A DNA stretch of 64,000 nucleotides from assembly GCF_022346005.1 (NCBI RefSeq), contig NZ_JAKRMY010000006.1:1-64000 (forward strand), read 5' to 3'. A model generated the notes under the pieces. The model did not search any database. It was not told where the DNA came from and saw nothing but the letters and a program-made list of their open reading frames with translations. Positions within the stretch are counted from its first letter, which is position 1. Every line of letters starts with the position of its first letter. This document shows, piece by piece, positions 17,664 through 25,901 of the stretch. A program made the position numbers and the translations under genes. The stretch comes from Corynebacterium sp. ACRPS. GTDB lineage: Bacteria > Actinomycetota > Actinomycetes > Mycobacteriales > Mycobacteriaceae.

Positions 17664-17693
17664 AGGGTAGTGTCGAATCAGTGTTCTATACAA
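17664..17693 (-). promoter_or_regulatory. dnaE2 promoter (-35 TTGTAT, -10 TACCCT)
   Basis: The two boxes are 18 bp apart on the minus strand, and the -10 box ends 7 nt before the GTG start, which fits a leaderless message. Confidence 0.5.
17673..17688. promoter_or_regulatory. LexA (SOS) box in the dnaE2 promoter
   Basis: TCGAATCAGTGTTCTA matches the actinobacterial SOS consensus TCGAACRNNNGTTCGA in both half-site cores (CGAA and GTTC) with three mismatches. It lies between the -35 and -10 boxes, where bound LexA would block RNA polymerase. dnaE2 is LexA-controlled in related species. Confidence 0.6.
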
Positions 17694-17717
17694 CCCGGCG
17701 CGATGAGACGTGTTCAA

Positions 17718-17731
17718 TAGACAAAGCGGTT
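17718..17731. promoter_or_regulatory. McbR-like motif upstream of metQ
   Basis: TAGACAAAGCGGTT is the reverse complement of the two metY elements with 12 of 14 positions shared. It carries the TAGAC half of the McbR consensus. This links methionine uptake and synthesis to one regulator by sequence. Confidence 0.5.
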
Positions 17732-17792
17732 CGCTTATTGCTAGATTGCTAAACGGTCAATTTATTTAAACTCCTACATGTAAGGGGACCTC

Positions 17793-18656
17793 ATGCAGAT
17801 TCGTCGCGCAGCGGCCACTACCGCCGCCGTTACCGTCGCCGCCACTAGCCTCGTGGCCTGCTCCTCCGACGCAGATGATGACAAGACCATCGCCGTTGGC
17901 ACCACCGATGATGCAAAGCAGGCCTGGGTTGCCTTTGAGCAAGAAGCCAAGGACGCCGGCTACGACATCGACATCAAGTCCTTCTCGGATTACAACACCC
18001 CGAACCAGGCCCTGAACCAGGGCGAGCTGGATACCAATAACTTCCAGCACCTGAAGTTTCTGGCCGAGTACAACCACGGCAACGGCACCAACCTGGTGCC
18101 CATCGTTGCCACCGAAATCGTGCCGCTGGCGCTGTTCTGGAAGGGCCACGACTCTCTCGACGGCATCGAGGGCGAAGAAGTTGCCATCCCGAATGACTCC
18201 ACCAACCAGGGCCGCGCCATCAACGTGCTGGTCCAGGCTGGCCTTATCACCTTGAAGAAGGACGGGCTTATCACCCCGACCCCGCTGGACATCGATGAGA
18301 AGAAGTCCAAGGTCAAGGTCGTGCCGGTCGATGCCGCCCAGACCCCATCCGCACACGGCGAGGGCACCCCGGCGATTATCAATAACTCCTTCCTGGAGCG
18401 CGCCGGCATCGACCCGGCCACCGCCGTCTTCCAGGATGACCCGAACTCCGAAGAGGCAGAGCCTTATATCAACGTCTTCGCCGTTCGCGAGGAAGACGCC
18501 GATAACGAGGACATCAAGAAGCTCGCCGAGCTCTGGCACTCCGATGCGGTACAAAAGGGCGTCGACGAGGACTCCGCAGGCACCTCCGTCGAGGTCGAGC
18601 GCACCCCAGAAGAACTCCAGGAAATCCTGGACAAGCTCGAAGCAGATTTGGACTAA
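17793..18656 (+). CDS. metQ: Methionine ABC transporter, substrate-binding lipoprotein
   Basis: This 287-residue protein is the extracytoplasmic methionine receptor of the MetNIQ importer. It has a lipoprotein signal peptide with lipobox LVAC (Cys23) and the NlpA/MetQ fold: VGTTDDAKQAW, SFSDYNTPNQALNQGELDTNNFQH, VAIPNDSTNQGRAINVL and the C-terminal INVFAVREED. An AAGGGGA ribosome binding site precedes the ATG. A hairpin terminator separates it from metN, which would give more receptor than transporter. Confidence 0.93.
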   Translation: MQIRRAAATTAAVTVAATSLVACSSDADDDKTIAVGTTDDAKQAWVAFEQEAKDAGYDIDIKSFSDYNTPNQALNQGELDTNNFQHLKFLAEYNHGNGTNLVPIVATEIVPLALFWKGHDSLDGIEGEEVAIPNDSTNQGRAINVLVQAGLITLKKDGLITPTPLDIDEKKSKVKVVPVDAAQTPSAHGEGTPAIINNSFLERAGIDPATAVFQDDPNSEEAEPYINVFAVREEDADNEDIKKLAELWHSDAVQKGVDEDSAGTSVEVERTPEELQEILDKLEADLD

Positions 18657-18672
18657 TCACCCTTGCCTTCTA

Positions 18673-18701
18673 CCCCGCCGGTTTTCACCCCGGCGGGGTT
18701 T
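18673..18701 (+). terminator. Hairpin terminator/attenuator between metQ and metN
   Basis: A 9-bp stem CCCCGCCGG/CCGGCGGGG with an 8-nt loop is followed by TTT. It lies inside the metQNI operon, so it probably acts as a partial terminator. Confidence 0.7.
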
Positions 18702-18728
18702 GGCACTTCCCCGCTAAGGACGCAACCC

Positions 18729-19766
18729 GTGGCAGATTCCACCCAGAACGGCACTCGCATCGAGTTCCGCAATATCACCAAGGTCTTCCAGCAGAAAAAG
18801 GCCGAGGTCAAAGCTCTTGACGATGTCTCCTTGACCGTCGATTCCGGCGAAATCATCGGCATCATCGGCTACTCCGGCGCCGGCAAATCCACCCTGGTCC
18901 GCATGATCAACGGCCTGGACACGCCCACCTCCGGCGAATTGCTGCTCGATGGCCAAAATATCGTCGGCATGTCCGAAAAGAAGCTGCGCGGCATCCGCCG
19001 CAATATCGGCATGATCTTCCAGCAGTTTAACCTCATGAACTCCCGCACTGCGGCGGGCAATATTGAGTACCCGCTGCAGCTGCAGGGCATCGGCAAGCGC
19101 GAGCGCCAACAGCGCGTGCAGGAGCTGCTGGATTTCGTTGGACTGGGAGATAAGGGAAAAAGCTACCCGGAGCAGCTTTCCGGCGGCCAGAAGCAGCGCG
19201 TGGGCATCGCGCGCGCCTTGGCCACGAATCCGTCGCTGCTGCTTGCCGACGAAGCCACGTCCGCCCTCGACCCCACCACCACGCAGGAGGTCCTCGACCT
19301 GCTGCGCCGGGTGAATAAGGAGCTCGGCATCACCATCGTGGTCATCACCCACGAAATGGAGGTCGTGCGCTCCATCGCGGATAAGGTTGCGGTGATGGAA
19401 AATGGCCACGTCGTGGAGCAAGGCAGCGTCTACCAGGTCTTTTCCAATCCCCAGACCGCCGTGGCCGCCAAGTTCGTCGCCACCTCGTTGCGCAATGAGC
19501 CCGACGTGGTGGAAACCGATGACCTGCTTGCCCACGAAGGCCGCCTGTTTACCATCAACCTGACCGAGGAATCCGGCTTTTTCGGCGCCGCCGCCAAGCT
19601 GAAGGATGCGGGCGTATCCATCGCCGTCGTCCACGGCGGTATTACCACCTTGCAGCAGCACTCCTTTGGCAAGCTCACCGTGCGCTTGAGCGGCGACGAC
19701 GCCGCCATCGAAGAGTTCTACCGCGCCCTATCTGCCACCACTCAAATTGAGGAGATTGAACGATGA
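18729..19766 (+). CDS. metN: Methionine ABC transporter, ATP-binding protein
   Basis: This 345-residue ATPase powers methionine import. It shows Walker A GYSGAGKST, the Q-loop MIFQQFNLM, the signature LSGGQKQR, Walker B LLLADEATSALD and the switch histidine ITHEME. A C-terminal NIL/ACT-like domain (about residues 265-345) is the site where methionine inhibits transport in this family. The GTG at 18729 is chosen because AAGGA lies 8 nt upstream. Its end overlaps metI as ATGA. Confidence 0.94.
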   Translation: MADSTQNGTRIEFRNITKVFQQKKAEVKALDDVSLTVDSGEIIGIIGYSGAGKSTLVRMINGLDTPTSGELLLDGQNIVGMSEKKLRGIRRNIGMIFQQFNLMNSRTAAGNIEYPLQLQGIGKRERQQRVQELLDFVGLGDKGKSYPEQLSGGQKQRVGIARALATNPSLLLADEATSALDPTTTQEVLDLLRRVNKELGITIVVITHEMEVVRSIADKVAVMENGHVVEQGSVYQVFSNPQTAVAAKFVATSLRNEPDVVETDDLLAHEGRLFTINLTEESGFFGAAAKLKDAGVSIAVVHGGITTLQQHSFGKLTVRLSGDDAAIEEFYRALSATTQIEEIER

Positions 19767-20443
19767 ACGTCAACTATCTCGCCGCCGCCGACTGGGACCG
19801 CTTGGGCGGATCGCTTGTCGATGCCATCGTCGACACCCTCATCATGGTCTCGACCACCCTCGTCGTCGCCGGCATTCTGGGCCTAGGGCTCGGCATCTTG
19901 CTCTATACCGCCCGCCCGGGCGGCATCCTGCAGAATAAGGCCGTCTACCTGGTGGTCAACCTGCTGGTGAACTTCGTTCGTCCCATCCCGTTTATTATTT
20001 TGCTGGCGTTTGCGCAGCCGCTCACCGTCGCCGTGATGGGCGGGTCCATCGGCCGCGAGCCGGCCACCTTCGTGATGGTCATCGCCGCCACGTTCTCCGT
20101 AGCGCGCGTGGTGGAACAAAACCTCGTGGCCATCGACCCAGGCGTTATCGAGGCCGCCCGCGCCATGGGCGCTTCACCGTGGAAGATCATTACCTCCGTA
20201 ATCATTCCGGAGGCCCTCGGCCCGCTGATTCTGGGCTATACCTTCCTGTTTATCGCCATCGTGGATATGTCCGCCATGGCCGGCTACGTCGGCGGCGGCG
20301 GACTGGGTGACTTCGCCATCGTCTACGGCTACCGCGCCTTCGAGTGGGAAGTCACCGTCGTGGCCACGCTTATCATCATCGTGCTGGTGCAGGCCGCGCA
20401 GTTCTTCGGCAACTGGCTCTCCTCCAAGGTTATGCGCCGCTAA
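19763..20443 (+). CDS. metI: Methionine ABC transporter, permease
   Basis: This 226-residue integral membrane protein has five predicted membrane segments and the EAA loop EAARAMGASPWKIITSVIIPEAL, which contacts MetN. It is translationally coupled to metN and ends 14 bp inside the convergent sucrase/ferredoxin-like gene. Size and topology match MetI. Confidence 0.94.
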   Translation: MNVNYLAAADWDRLGGSLVDAIVDTLIMVSTTLVVAGILGLGLGILLYTARPGGILQNKAVYLVVNLLVNFVRPIPFIILLAFAQPLTVAVMGGSIGREPATFVMVIAATFSVARVVEQNLVAIDPGVIEAARAMGASPWKIITSVIIPEALGPLILGYTFLFIAIVDMSAMAGYVGGGGLGDFAIVYGYRAFEWEVTVVATLIIIVLVQAAQFFGNWLSSKVMRR

Positions 20444-21302
20444 TAAGCTCCACGCCCGTGGCTACAAGCGCCTTGCCGGTCTTGGGCGCGTCGCCGCAGG
20501 AAGAGACCACTCCTTCCACGGCGCGCTGCTCGAGCGTCACGCTCCACCGCCGGCCATCGGCATGCGTGACCACGGGGCCCTGTTTTTCGTCCTCTGCGTG
20601 GAGCTGGCCGTAGTAGAGGTCCTCGGAGTCATCGATAAGCTCGCGCGCTACCGCCAACTCCGCCACCTGGCCGCGCGGGCCGAAGATGCCGCGCCCGCGA
20701 TTGACCGGGTAGAAATACTTTCCTTGCGCCGCCGCCGCAATCATCTGCGCGGCGGCTTCTTTATTCATCCGGCCAAAGGAATAGGCCCAGGGCATGAGCA
20801 TGACCGAGGGCGCGAAGCGGTGCCCCTTCGTGTGCGAGGTTTCCCACACCATATCCGGGTAATCCTCCACCAGCTCCGCGGCGAGCGGCCGGCCCTTCAC
20901 GGCGCAGCACTTATCGCGCTTAGCATGGGTGCACACCAAAACCAGCGGCGTATCGAGGGTTCCTCCCCCGTTGCGGCCTGGCGCGGTGAGATCCAAATCC
21001 AGGATCTTTTCCGGGCCGGTCAAAAGGATCAATTCCATCACGCCCTGCTCGGCCCACACCAGGTAGCACCGGTGCATGGTGCCGATTTGGCGGCCATCGC
21101 GGCCGGGGCGACGAATCAATTGCAGCCCGGCCTGACCGTTGAGCTTTTCCTTCAGCTGGGCCGTGAGCTCCGGGCCAAAAGTATCGCCATCAAGCACATC
21201 GCGCGACCAGCCGCCGGGCCACTCAAAGAGGACAAACACGGACTCTTTTTTCGCCGTGCCGGGCAGCGGTTCCACCTGGTAATCTGAACAGAAATCGGTC
21301 AT
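20430..21302 (-). CDS. Sucrase/ferredoxin-like family protein
   Basis: This 290-residue protein belongs to the Suc_Fer-like family with a thioredoxin-like 2Fe-2S ferredoxin fold. The cysteine-bearing motifs are VLVCTHAKRDKCCAVKGRPL and the conserved HTKGHRFAPSVMLMPWAY. An electron-transfer role is expected from the fold, but no partner is evident. A TAGGCT box lies 7 nt before the ATG and there is no ribosome binding site. It diverges from the lipoprotein gene at 21413. Confidence 0.85.
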   Translation of the reverse strand: MTDFCSDYQVEPLPGTAKKESVFVLFEWPGGWSRDVLDGDTFGPELTAQLKEKLNGQAGLQLIRRPGRDGRQIGTMHRCYLVWAEQGVMELILLTGPEKILDLDLTAPGRNGGGTLDTPLVLVCTHAKRDKCCAVKGRPLAAELVEDYPDMVWETSHTKGHRFAPSVMLMPWAYSFGRMNKEAAAQMIAAAAQGKYFYPVNRGRGIFGPRGQVAELAVARELIDDSEDLYYGQLHAEDEKQGPVVTHADGRRWSVTLEQRAVEGVVSSCGDAPKTGKALVATGVELISGA

Positions 21303-21309
21303 GTACCCT

Positions 21310-21315
21310 AGCCTA
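21310..21315 (-). promoter_or_regulatory. -10 box of the sucrase/ferredoxin-like gene, leaderless start
   Basis: TAGGCT on the minus strand is 7 nt from the ATG at 21302. Confidence 0.5.
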
Positions 21316-21399
21316 ACCTGTCTGCAACTCAGCTCACATATTTGGCAACAATTCGGTCAAGATCTGCCCCCAACGATAGGCAGTAATTACTAGAAATTA

Positions 21400-21405
21400 T
21401 ACTCT
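21400..21405 (+). promoter_or_regulatory. -10 box of the AMIN-like lipoprotein gene, leaderless start
   Basis: TACTCT, overlapping TATACT at 21398-21403, ends 7 nt before the ATG at 21413. Confidence 0.5.
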
Positions 21406-21412
21406 AGTGGTC

Positions 21413-21970
21413 ATGTATAAAGCCCGCCTCTCGCTCCTGCTTGCCGCCGCAGCCTTCCTCACCGGCTGCAGCACCGAATCAGCGGATGACACCACCATGG
21501 CGGCCTCTGTGGGAAACTCGCACATCAACCCTCTGGGTGAGGCGGATATGAGCATGAAAACGCTGCGCCCTGAGGCCCCCTCAGAACTCGTGGTGACCAA
21601 GGTGCGCGTGGGCCAGCACGATGGTTTCGAGCGCGCCGTCTTCGAGCTTGAGGGCGAAGGCTCCCCGGGCTGGTTCGTGGATTATGCCGATAATCCCAAG
21701 CAGCAAGGCTCCGGCCAGCCCATCAACTATGCCGGCGATACCGCGCTCAATGTCAATATCGACGGCGTTGTCTATCCGTTTGAGGCGGGCATCGACGAGC
21801 CGCGCATCGGCATCGTCGAGGCACCTGCCGGTGGCGTTATTACCCAAGTGGTCAACGGCCGCACCTATGAGGGGCGCAGTCAGTTTGTCATCGGCATGAA
21901 CCAGCGCAAGCCTTATTCCGTACAGGTACTAGAAAATCCCACGCGCCTCGTGGTAGATATTCGCTCCTAA
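21413..21970 (+). CDS. AMIN-like domain lipoprotein
   Basis: This 185-residue secreted protein has a signal peptide with lipobox LTGC (Cys19), a short Ser/Thr-rich linker and a beta-rich domain with VTKVRVGQHDGFERAVFELEG and ENPTRLVVDIRS, typical of AMIN-like domains that associate with the cell envelope. No catalytic site is apparent. The ATG at 21413 fits the TACTCT box; the GTG at 21407 is less likely. It is convergent with imuB. Confidence 0.75.
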   Translation: MYKARLSLLLAAAAFLTGCSTESADDTTMAASVGNSHINPLGEADMSMKTLRPEAPSELVVTKVRVGQHDGFERAVFELEGEGSPGWFVDYADNPKQQGSGQPINYAGDTALNVNIDGVVYPFEAGIDEPRIGIVEAPAGGVITQVVNGRTYEGRSQFVIGMNQRKPYSVQVLENPTRLVVDIRS

Positions 21971-23499
21971 TACGTCGCCTCCACGCGCCAGCGCCCCTCT
22001 GACCACACCAAGAGCCAGGCGCGCTGGCGTTGCTCCCGCTCAGCCTGGCCCACAATTTGTAGCCGCGCCGCGTGCTGCGGCTTTTCGGTCCACCACTGCG
22101 TATCCACCGGCCACGGGCCAGCCCAGCCGATGACGCGGTAGCGGTGTGCGCCCCACCCGAGCGCCACGGGTACAGAGGATAGGAGGGCCTCGGCGGTGAC
22201 GATGACGTCCCGCGCGGCGGCATCGATAAGCCGAATGCGCGCGGCCGGGTGGTTCGGCCCACCGCCTAGGCGCGCGGGAAGCGGCGCGGGGAGCCTGCCC
22301 GGCCAGCTGCCTTGCGGCGTGGCATCGCGCTGCTCCCCATAGGGAACGTACTCGATACGCTCGGCCACCCCGCGGCCACCGGCGGCCCGCGGCTGCAAGA
22401 CGCGATCTATGCCCAACTGCGATTGCACGCGCGAAATTACCCGCTTGACTTGTTCCTGTGAGGCATCCCCGCCCCATAGGCCATCGGCCTGCGGCCTAGC
22501 TACCTCCACAGGCTCGAGCACCAGCCGCACGATCGCGGCACCGTCCTTGCCGCTCGAACGCGCCGCCGTAAGCCACCCATCCAGCTGCCAGCGCACCCGG
22601 TTCGCGGTCGCTTGCTCCGTCAACGCCTCGTGCGTGCGCCATACCCGGGCCACAGTTTCACCAGTGGCCAGCTCCGCCACCACGCGCAGGCGCACGCACA
22701 CCACTTCCGCTTCCGCCAACCGCACGTGCAGCTGCGCGGCCAAGTGCCGAGCCACGAATGCCGCCGCATCCACGCGCTCGATGGATTGCTCGCTGCTCAC
22801 GGACAGATCAGGCCGCGCCATTTCCGGGGACACGCGCTGGTCCGCCCGCGCGTGCGCCACCTCATGCGCGCGTTTTCCCTGCTGCCCAAACCGGGTAACC
22901 ACCTGCTTAAACGGCAGCGCCGCCACATCACCCAGCCGGCGCACGCCCAATTTCTGCAGCTGGGCCACAAACTCCGCAGAAAACCCCAGCGCGGCCTCCG
23001 CGGCTAAAACACTCACGGGCTGGGCAGCCAAGAAATCCCGCGACTCTCCCTCCGGCACCACCGCGCCTACCCCGCGGTGCCGAGCCGCGATGATGGCCGT
23101 GGCAATCTCGTCTGCCACACCAAGGGTGGAATCAAAACCGGCGTGCGCGGTGGCATCGGCAAGCATCTCCAACGCCTCCGGCCCGTGGTAGCGCAGCGCC
23201 GCCCCCGCATCCACGATGGCCAGGCCGGGCCGCAGCACCTCTACGGACGAGGCCACGGCATCCAAGCCCGCCGCAATCTCCGCGAAGGCCGCGCCGTCCC
23301 TATCCGGGTTCGCCTCCATCACCTTTACCTCAGGGCAAATCGCTTGGGCCTGGCGCAGGCGCATCCCGCGCCGAATGCCGGCCCGGCGCGCCGCGCTATC
23401 GCAGACCAGCACCGCATGATTGCGCGCAACCAGCACCGGCCCCGCCTGCGCAACCGCCTGAATGGGCCAATCCGGAAACCACACCGCAGCCACCCTCAT
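21967..23499 (-). CDS. imuB: ImuB, catalytically inactive Y-family polymerase homologue
   Basis: This 510-residue protein bridges DnaE2 to the beta clamp in the mutasome. It starts VAAVWFPDWPIQAVAQAG, so the acidic catalytic residues of active Y-family polymerases (DMDAF type) are missing, as in ImuB. The rest shows the thumb (FAAQLQKLGVRRLGDVAALP-like) and little finger. The clamp-binding motif region reads PQADGLWGG, with a weak match to the QLPLWG type. The ATG overlaps the imuA' stop as ATGA. It is convergent with the lipoprotein gene. Confidence 0.88.
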   Translation of the reverse strand: MRVAAVWFPDWPIQAVAQAGPVLVARNHAVLVCDSAARRAGIRRGMRLRQAQAICPEVKVMEANPDRDGAAFAEIAAGLDAVASSVEVLRPGLAIVDAGAALRYHGPEALEMLADATAHAGFDSTLGVADEIATAIIAARHRGVGAVVPEGESRDFLAAQPVSVLAAEAALGFSAEFVAQLQKLGVRRLGDVAALPFKQVVTRFGQQGKRAHEVAHARADQRVSPEMARPDLSVSSEQSIERVDAAAFVARHLAAQLHVRLAEAEVVCVRLRVVAELATGETVARVWRTHEALTEQATANRVRWQLDGWLTAARSSGKDGAAIVRLVLEPVEVARPQADGLWGGDASQEQVKRVISRVQSQLGIDRVLQPRAAGGRGVAERIEYVPYGEQRDATPQGSWPGRLPAPLPARLGGGPNHPAARIRLIDAAARDVIVTAEALLSSVPVALGWGAHRYRVIGWAGPWPVDTQWWTEKPQHAARLQIVGQAEREQRQRAWLLVWSEGRWRVEATY

Positions 23500-24158
23500 A
23501 CGGCCTCCAACCTGCGGGCTTCGCCCATGGTGAGACTGCCGCGCGCCGTGCCCTTTTTCGAGTCCACCGCAAGATCGATATCCACGCCGCGGATGCGCCC
23601 GCTGCCCTTGCCGATGCCCCGATACGTACTCACCTCCGCCCCAATGCGCACCGCGGTGCCCGGCAGCCGCGCACCCACGGTCAGCACCGCGGCCTGCCCG
23701 CCGCGGATCTTCGCCCACACCGGCCGCGCCTTGGCCGGGCTCAGCTCGCCGGGCGGGCCATGGTGGATAATAAGGTCCATGCCCTCTGCCAGCACGCTGG
23801 TTACTGCCCATGACTCCAGGCCCGGATCGGGGACGGTGACCACGTTATTGAGCTGCCCTATTTCGGCAACCTGTGCGAGAGAAAGATCCGGCCACCCCAC
23901 TATCCCCACATGGCCCCCGCGGGCCGTAAGATGGCAGATAAGCTCCACCACGAGCGCGGGACATTCCGCGCACGAGACCACCTTCCGCCGGGCGAGCCCA
24001 CCTGCGGGAAGTAGCCGCGCCAGCTGGGGAAGGGTGTCTACCAGCTCGTCTTCATCCTCCTGCTCCATCGCCTGCATGCGGGCGCGCAGCACCGCAACGC
24101 GGTCGGGCCTATCCAACCCTGCCACCGCTTTTTCCAGGCGAACGTTCGTTTGACTCAC
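23496..24158 (-). CDS. imuA': ImuA'-like mutasome protein
   Basis: This 220-residue RecA-like protein sits directly upstream of imuB and is coupled to it, the arrangement of imuA'-imuB cassettes. It has a hydrophobic RecA-fold core (HVGIVGWPDLSLAQVAEIG, GMDLIIHH) and no convincing Walker A motif, as expected for ImuA'. A start at GTG 24158 (VSQTNVRLEKA) is chosen because a CATACT box lies 6 nt upstream. A half SOS site GTTCGA is present at 24200-24205, but a complete LexA box was not found. Confidence 0.78.
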   Translation of the reverse strand: MSQTNVRLEKAVAGLDRPDRVAVLRARMQAMEQEDEDELVDTLPQLARLLPAGGLARRKVVSCAECPALVVELICHLTARGGHVGIVGWPDLSLAQVAEIGQLNNVVTVPDPGLESWAVTSVLAEGMDLIIHHGPPGELSPAKARPVWAKIRGGQAAVLTVGARLPGTAVRIGAEVSTYRGIGKGSGRIRGVDIDLAVDSKKGTARGSLTMGEARRLEAV

Positions 24159-24209
24159 CCATACAGTATGAACCCCCAACCGGACACATGCAACTGTATG
24201 TTCGAATGG

Positions 24210-24215
24210 TAGCCT
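24210..24215 (+). promoter_or_regulatory. -10 box of the gene at 24223, leaderless start
   Basis: TAGCCT ends 7 nt before the ATG at 24223. Confidence 0.45.
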
Positions 24216-24222
24216 TAAGCGC

Positions 24223-24642
24223 ATGAACCTGAACGAGGCCTACGGTGCTATGCGCGAGAATCCAACCCCCATCCCCACCCCGCCGTGGGTGCGCCTCGGA
24301 TCCTCCATCCTGCTCGGCGCCACCGTCGCGCTGCTGACCACCCGCACCCATTTCTTCGCCACCCTATCTGGGGCCGCGGTCTGCCTCGTGGCGGCCTTCG
24401 TCTTGGTCTTTGCCCACCCCTACCGCCGCGAGATGCGATCCTATGCCGACCGGCACGATGCCGATCTCATCCCCACCATCGCGCAGCTAGTCCCGCTGAT
24501 GATTCTATGGCTCCTCATCATGCTCGCGCCCATCCTAGGCCTGCCCGCGTGGGGCTCGGCGCTGGTGTGGGTTGCGGTCTCATGTATAAGTTTTATCGCC
24601 TTCCCCCACGTGGATGGCACGCGCCGGCTGGCCTTCGTCTAA
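24223..24642 (+). CDS. Hypothetical membrane protein
   Basis: This 139-residue protein has four predicted membrane segments (about residues 25-40, 46-65, 86-103 and 107-125) with a charged loop HPYRREMRSYADRHDADL between the second and third. It diverges from imuA' and has no family I recognise. A TAGCCT box lies 7 nt before the ATG. Confidence 0.6.
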   Translation: MNLNEAYGAMRENPTPIPTPPWVRLGSSILLGATVALLTTRTHFFATLSGAAVCLVAAFVLVFAHPYRREMRSYADRHDADLIPTIAQLVPLMILWLLIMLAPILGLPAWGSALVWVAVSCISFIAFPHVDGTRRLAFV

Positions 24643-24766
24643 TCCATGCGACACTGCGGGGACTTATCCACAGGATTTCCCCGAGTTTTCGCGCTGCGGA
24701 TCCGGGTTATCCACAGTTTGTGCCCTTGCGGTTGCCCTAGCAATTGAGCGCGGGCTGCTACCGCCC

Positions 24767-24772
24767 TAGCGT
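24767..24772 (+). promoter_or_regulatory. -10 box of the second HNH gene, leaderless start
   Basis: TAGCGT ends 7 nt before the ATG at 24780, the same arrangement as in the paralogue at 9717. Confidence 0.45.
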
Positions 24773-24779
24773 AGGCGGC

Positions 24780-25838
24780 ATGAACGCACTCGAGACCTAC
24801 CTCACCGCCCTCGCGCCCGGCATGGATATCATCGCCGCGTGCCGCGGTCTATCTGGGTCTGAGCTCATGGAGCGCGGCGCGCCCGATACCATCGCCGCCG
24901 ACCTGCTCCTTTTGTGCGAAAGCTACTACGGCCGCACCGCCTTTAGCCGGATGCAGCGCCGCGCCATTGCCGATGCCCGCACCAACGCCCACCCCATTGC
25001 CCTCCTCGCCGGCATCGAGCGCGTGGTTAATCGCGCGCCCAGCAAGAAGCAGGCGTGGGAGCTGCGCGCGGAATGCTGTGCGATGTCCGCGGAGATGAGC
25101 GCCATTATCAAACACGCCCGGCGCCGGGTGCGCGAGATGAAAAAGTCCACGGTCAGCCCCGGCGTGCGCACCTATCGGCGCCCCAATGACTACTGGACGC
25201 TCGCCATTACGGGTACCTCCCGCTTCATTGCGGATCTGCAGGGCGCGATTACGGCCGCCGATAAAAAGCCGCTGCAGGCGGTGGAAGATATCTTCTTCGG
25301 TACAGGCAGCGCCGCGCGTTCCACGGTGGTCACCAACGCCGTCGTGCCGCTGGAGAAATTCATTCGCATTCGCGATGGCCACGGCGACGACGTGCAGCTC
25401 GATCTCACCAATGGCGCGACCATGTCCGGAACCGAGTACCTGCGCCGCGTGCTTAACGATGCCGGCTATTCCGCCCCCGGCCTCAGCGGCAGCGGTGACG
25501 GTGAAACGGGCTATGTCACCCTCGTACATCCGGTGGAGGGGCCGGTCAACCTCTACCGCACGGCGCGCGTGGCCACCGATAAGCAGAGGATGATGGCGGC
25601 CGCGGAAAATCCGCGCTGCGCCTGGCCCGGATGCAATCAGCCGGCCGATTTATCCCAGGTCCACCACCTCACGGCCTGGAGCCGCGGTGGGGAGACCAAT
25701 ATGAACAACCTCGTCGTGTGCTGTGCTTACCACAACGGCATCAACGACGACGATCCCAATGCCCCGCCCCGGCGCGGGCGGCTAGAAAGAGTGGGCGGTC
25801 GCATCGTCTGGCGGCCACCGGTGACACCCCGTAACTAG
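24780..25838 (+). CDS. HNH endonuclease signature protein, DUF222/13E12 type
   Basis: This 352-residue protein is a paralogue of the one at 8749-9717, with the same order: helical N-terminal part (CRGLSGSELMERG), central ARRRVREM region, then the HNH module CAWPGCNQPADLSQVHHLTA, WSRGGETNMNNLV and YHNGINDDDPNAPPRRGRL. The two differ along most of their length, so this is not a recent duplication. Role unknown. The start is fixed by alignment with the paralogue and by the TAGCGT box. A bidirectional terminator separates it from guaA. Confidence 0.8.
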   Translation: MNALETYLTALAPGMDIIAACRGLSGSELMERGAPDTIAADLLLLCESYYGRTAFSRMQRRAIADARTNAHPIALLAGIERVVNRAPSKKQAWELRAECCAMSAEMSAIIKHARRRVREMKKSTVSPGVRTYRRPNDYWTLAITGTSRFIADLQGAITAADKKPLQAVEDIFFGTGSAARSTVVTNAVVPLEKFIRIRDGHGDDVQLDLTNGATMSGTEYLRRVLNDAGYSAPGLSGSGDGETGYVTLVHPVEGPVNLYRTARVATDKQRMMAAAENPRCAWPGCNQPADLSQVHHLTAWSRGGETNMNNLVVCCAYHNGINDDDPNAPPRRGRLERVGGRIVWRPPVTPRN

Positions 25839-25843
25839 CCGCA

Positions 25844-25894
25844 GGCATGCGAAAAGGCGCTCAAGCACTGAGCGCCTTCTACGCATGCCGTTTT
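25844..25894. terminator. Bidirectional terminator between the HNH gene and guaA
   Basis: An inner stem AAGGCGCTCA/TGAGCGCCTT is nested in an outer stem GGCATGCG/CGCATGCC, followed by TTTT on the plus strand. Confidence 0.85.
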
Positions 25895-25901
25895 GTGGTT
25901 T

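Noticed and set aside
17694-17792. A SAM riboswitch before metQ
   Set aside because: The leader is too short and lacks the conserved paired regions. An operator-like motif explains methionine control better.
24190-24209. A tRNA T-arm-like GTTCGAAT, and a possible LexA box, before imuA'
   Set aside because: No tRNA cloverleaf surrounds it. The left half of an SOS box is not recognisable, so only the half site is mentioned.
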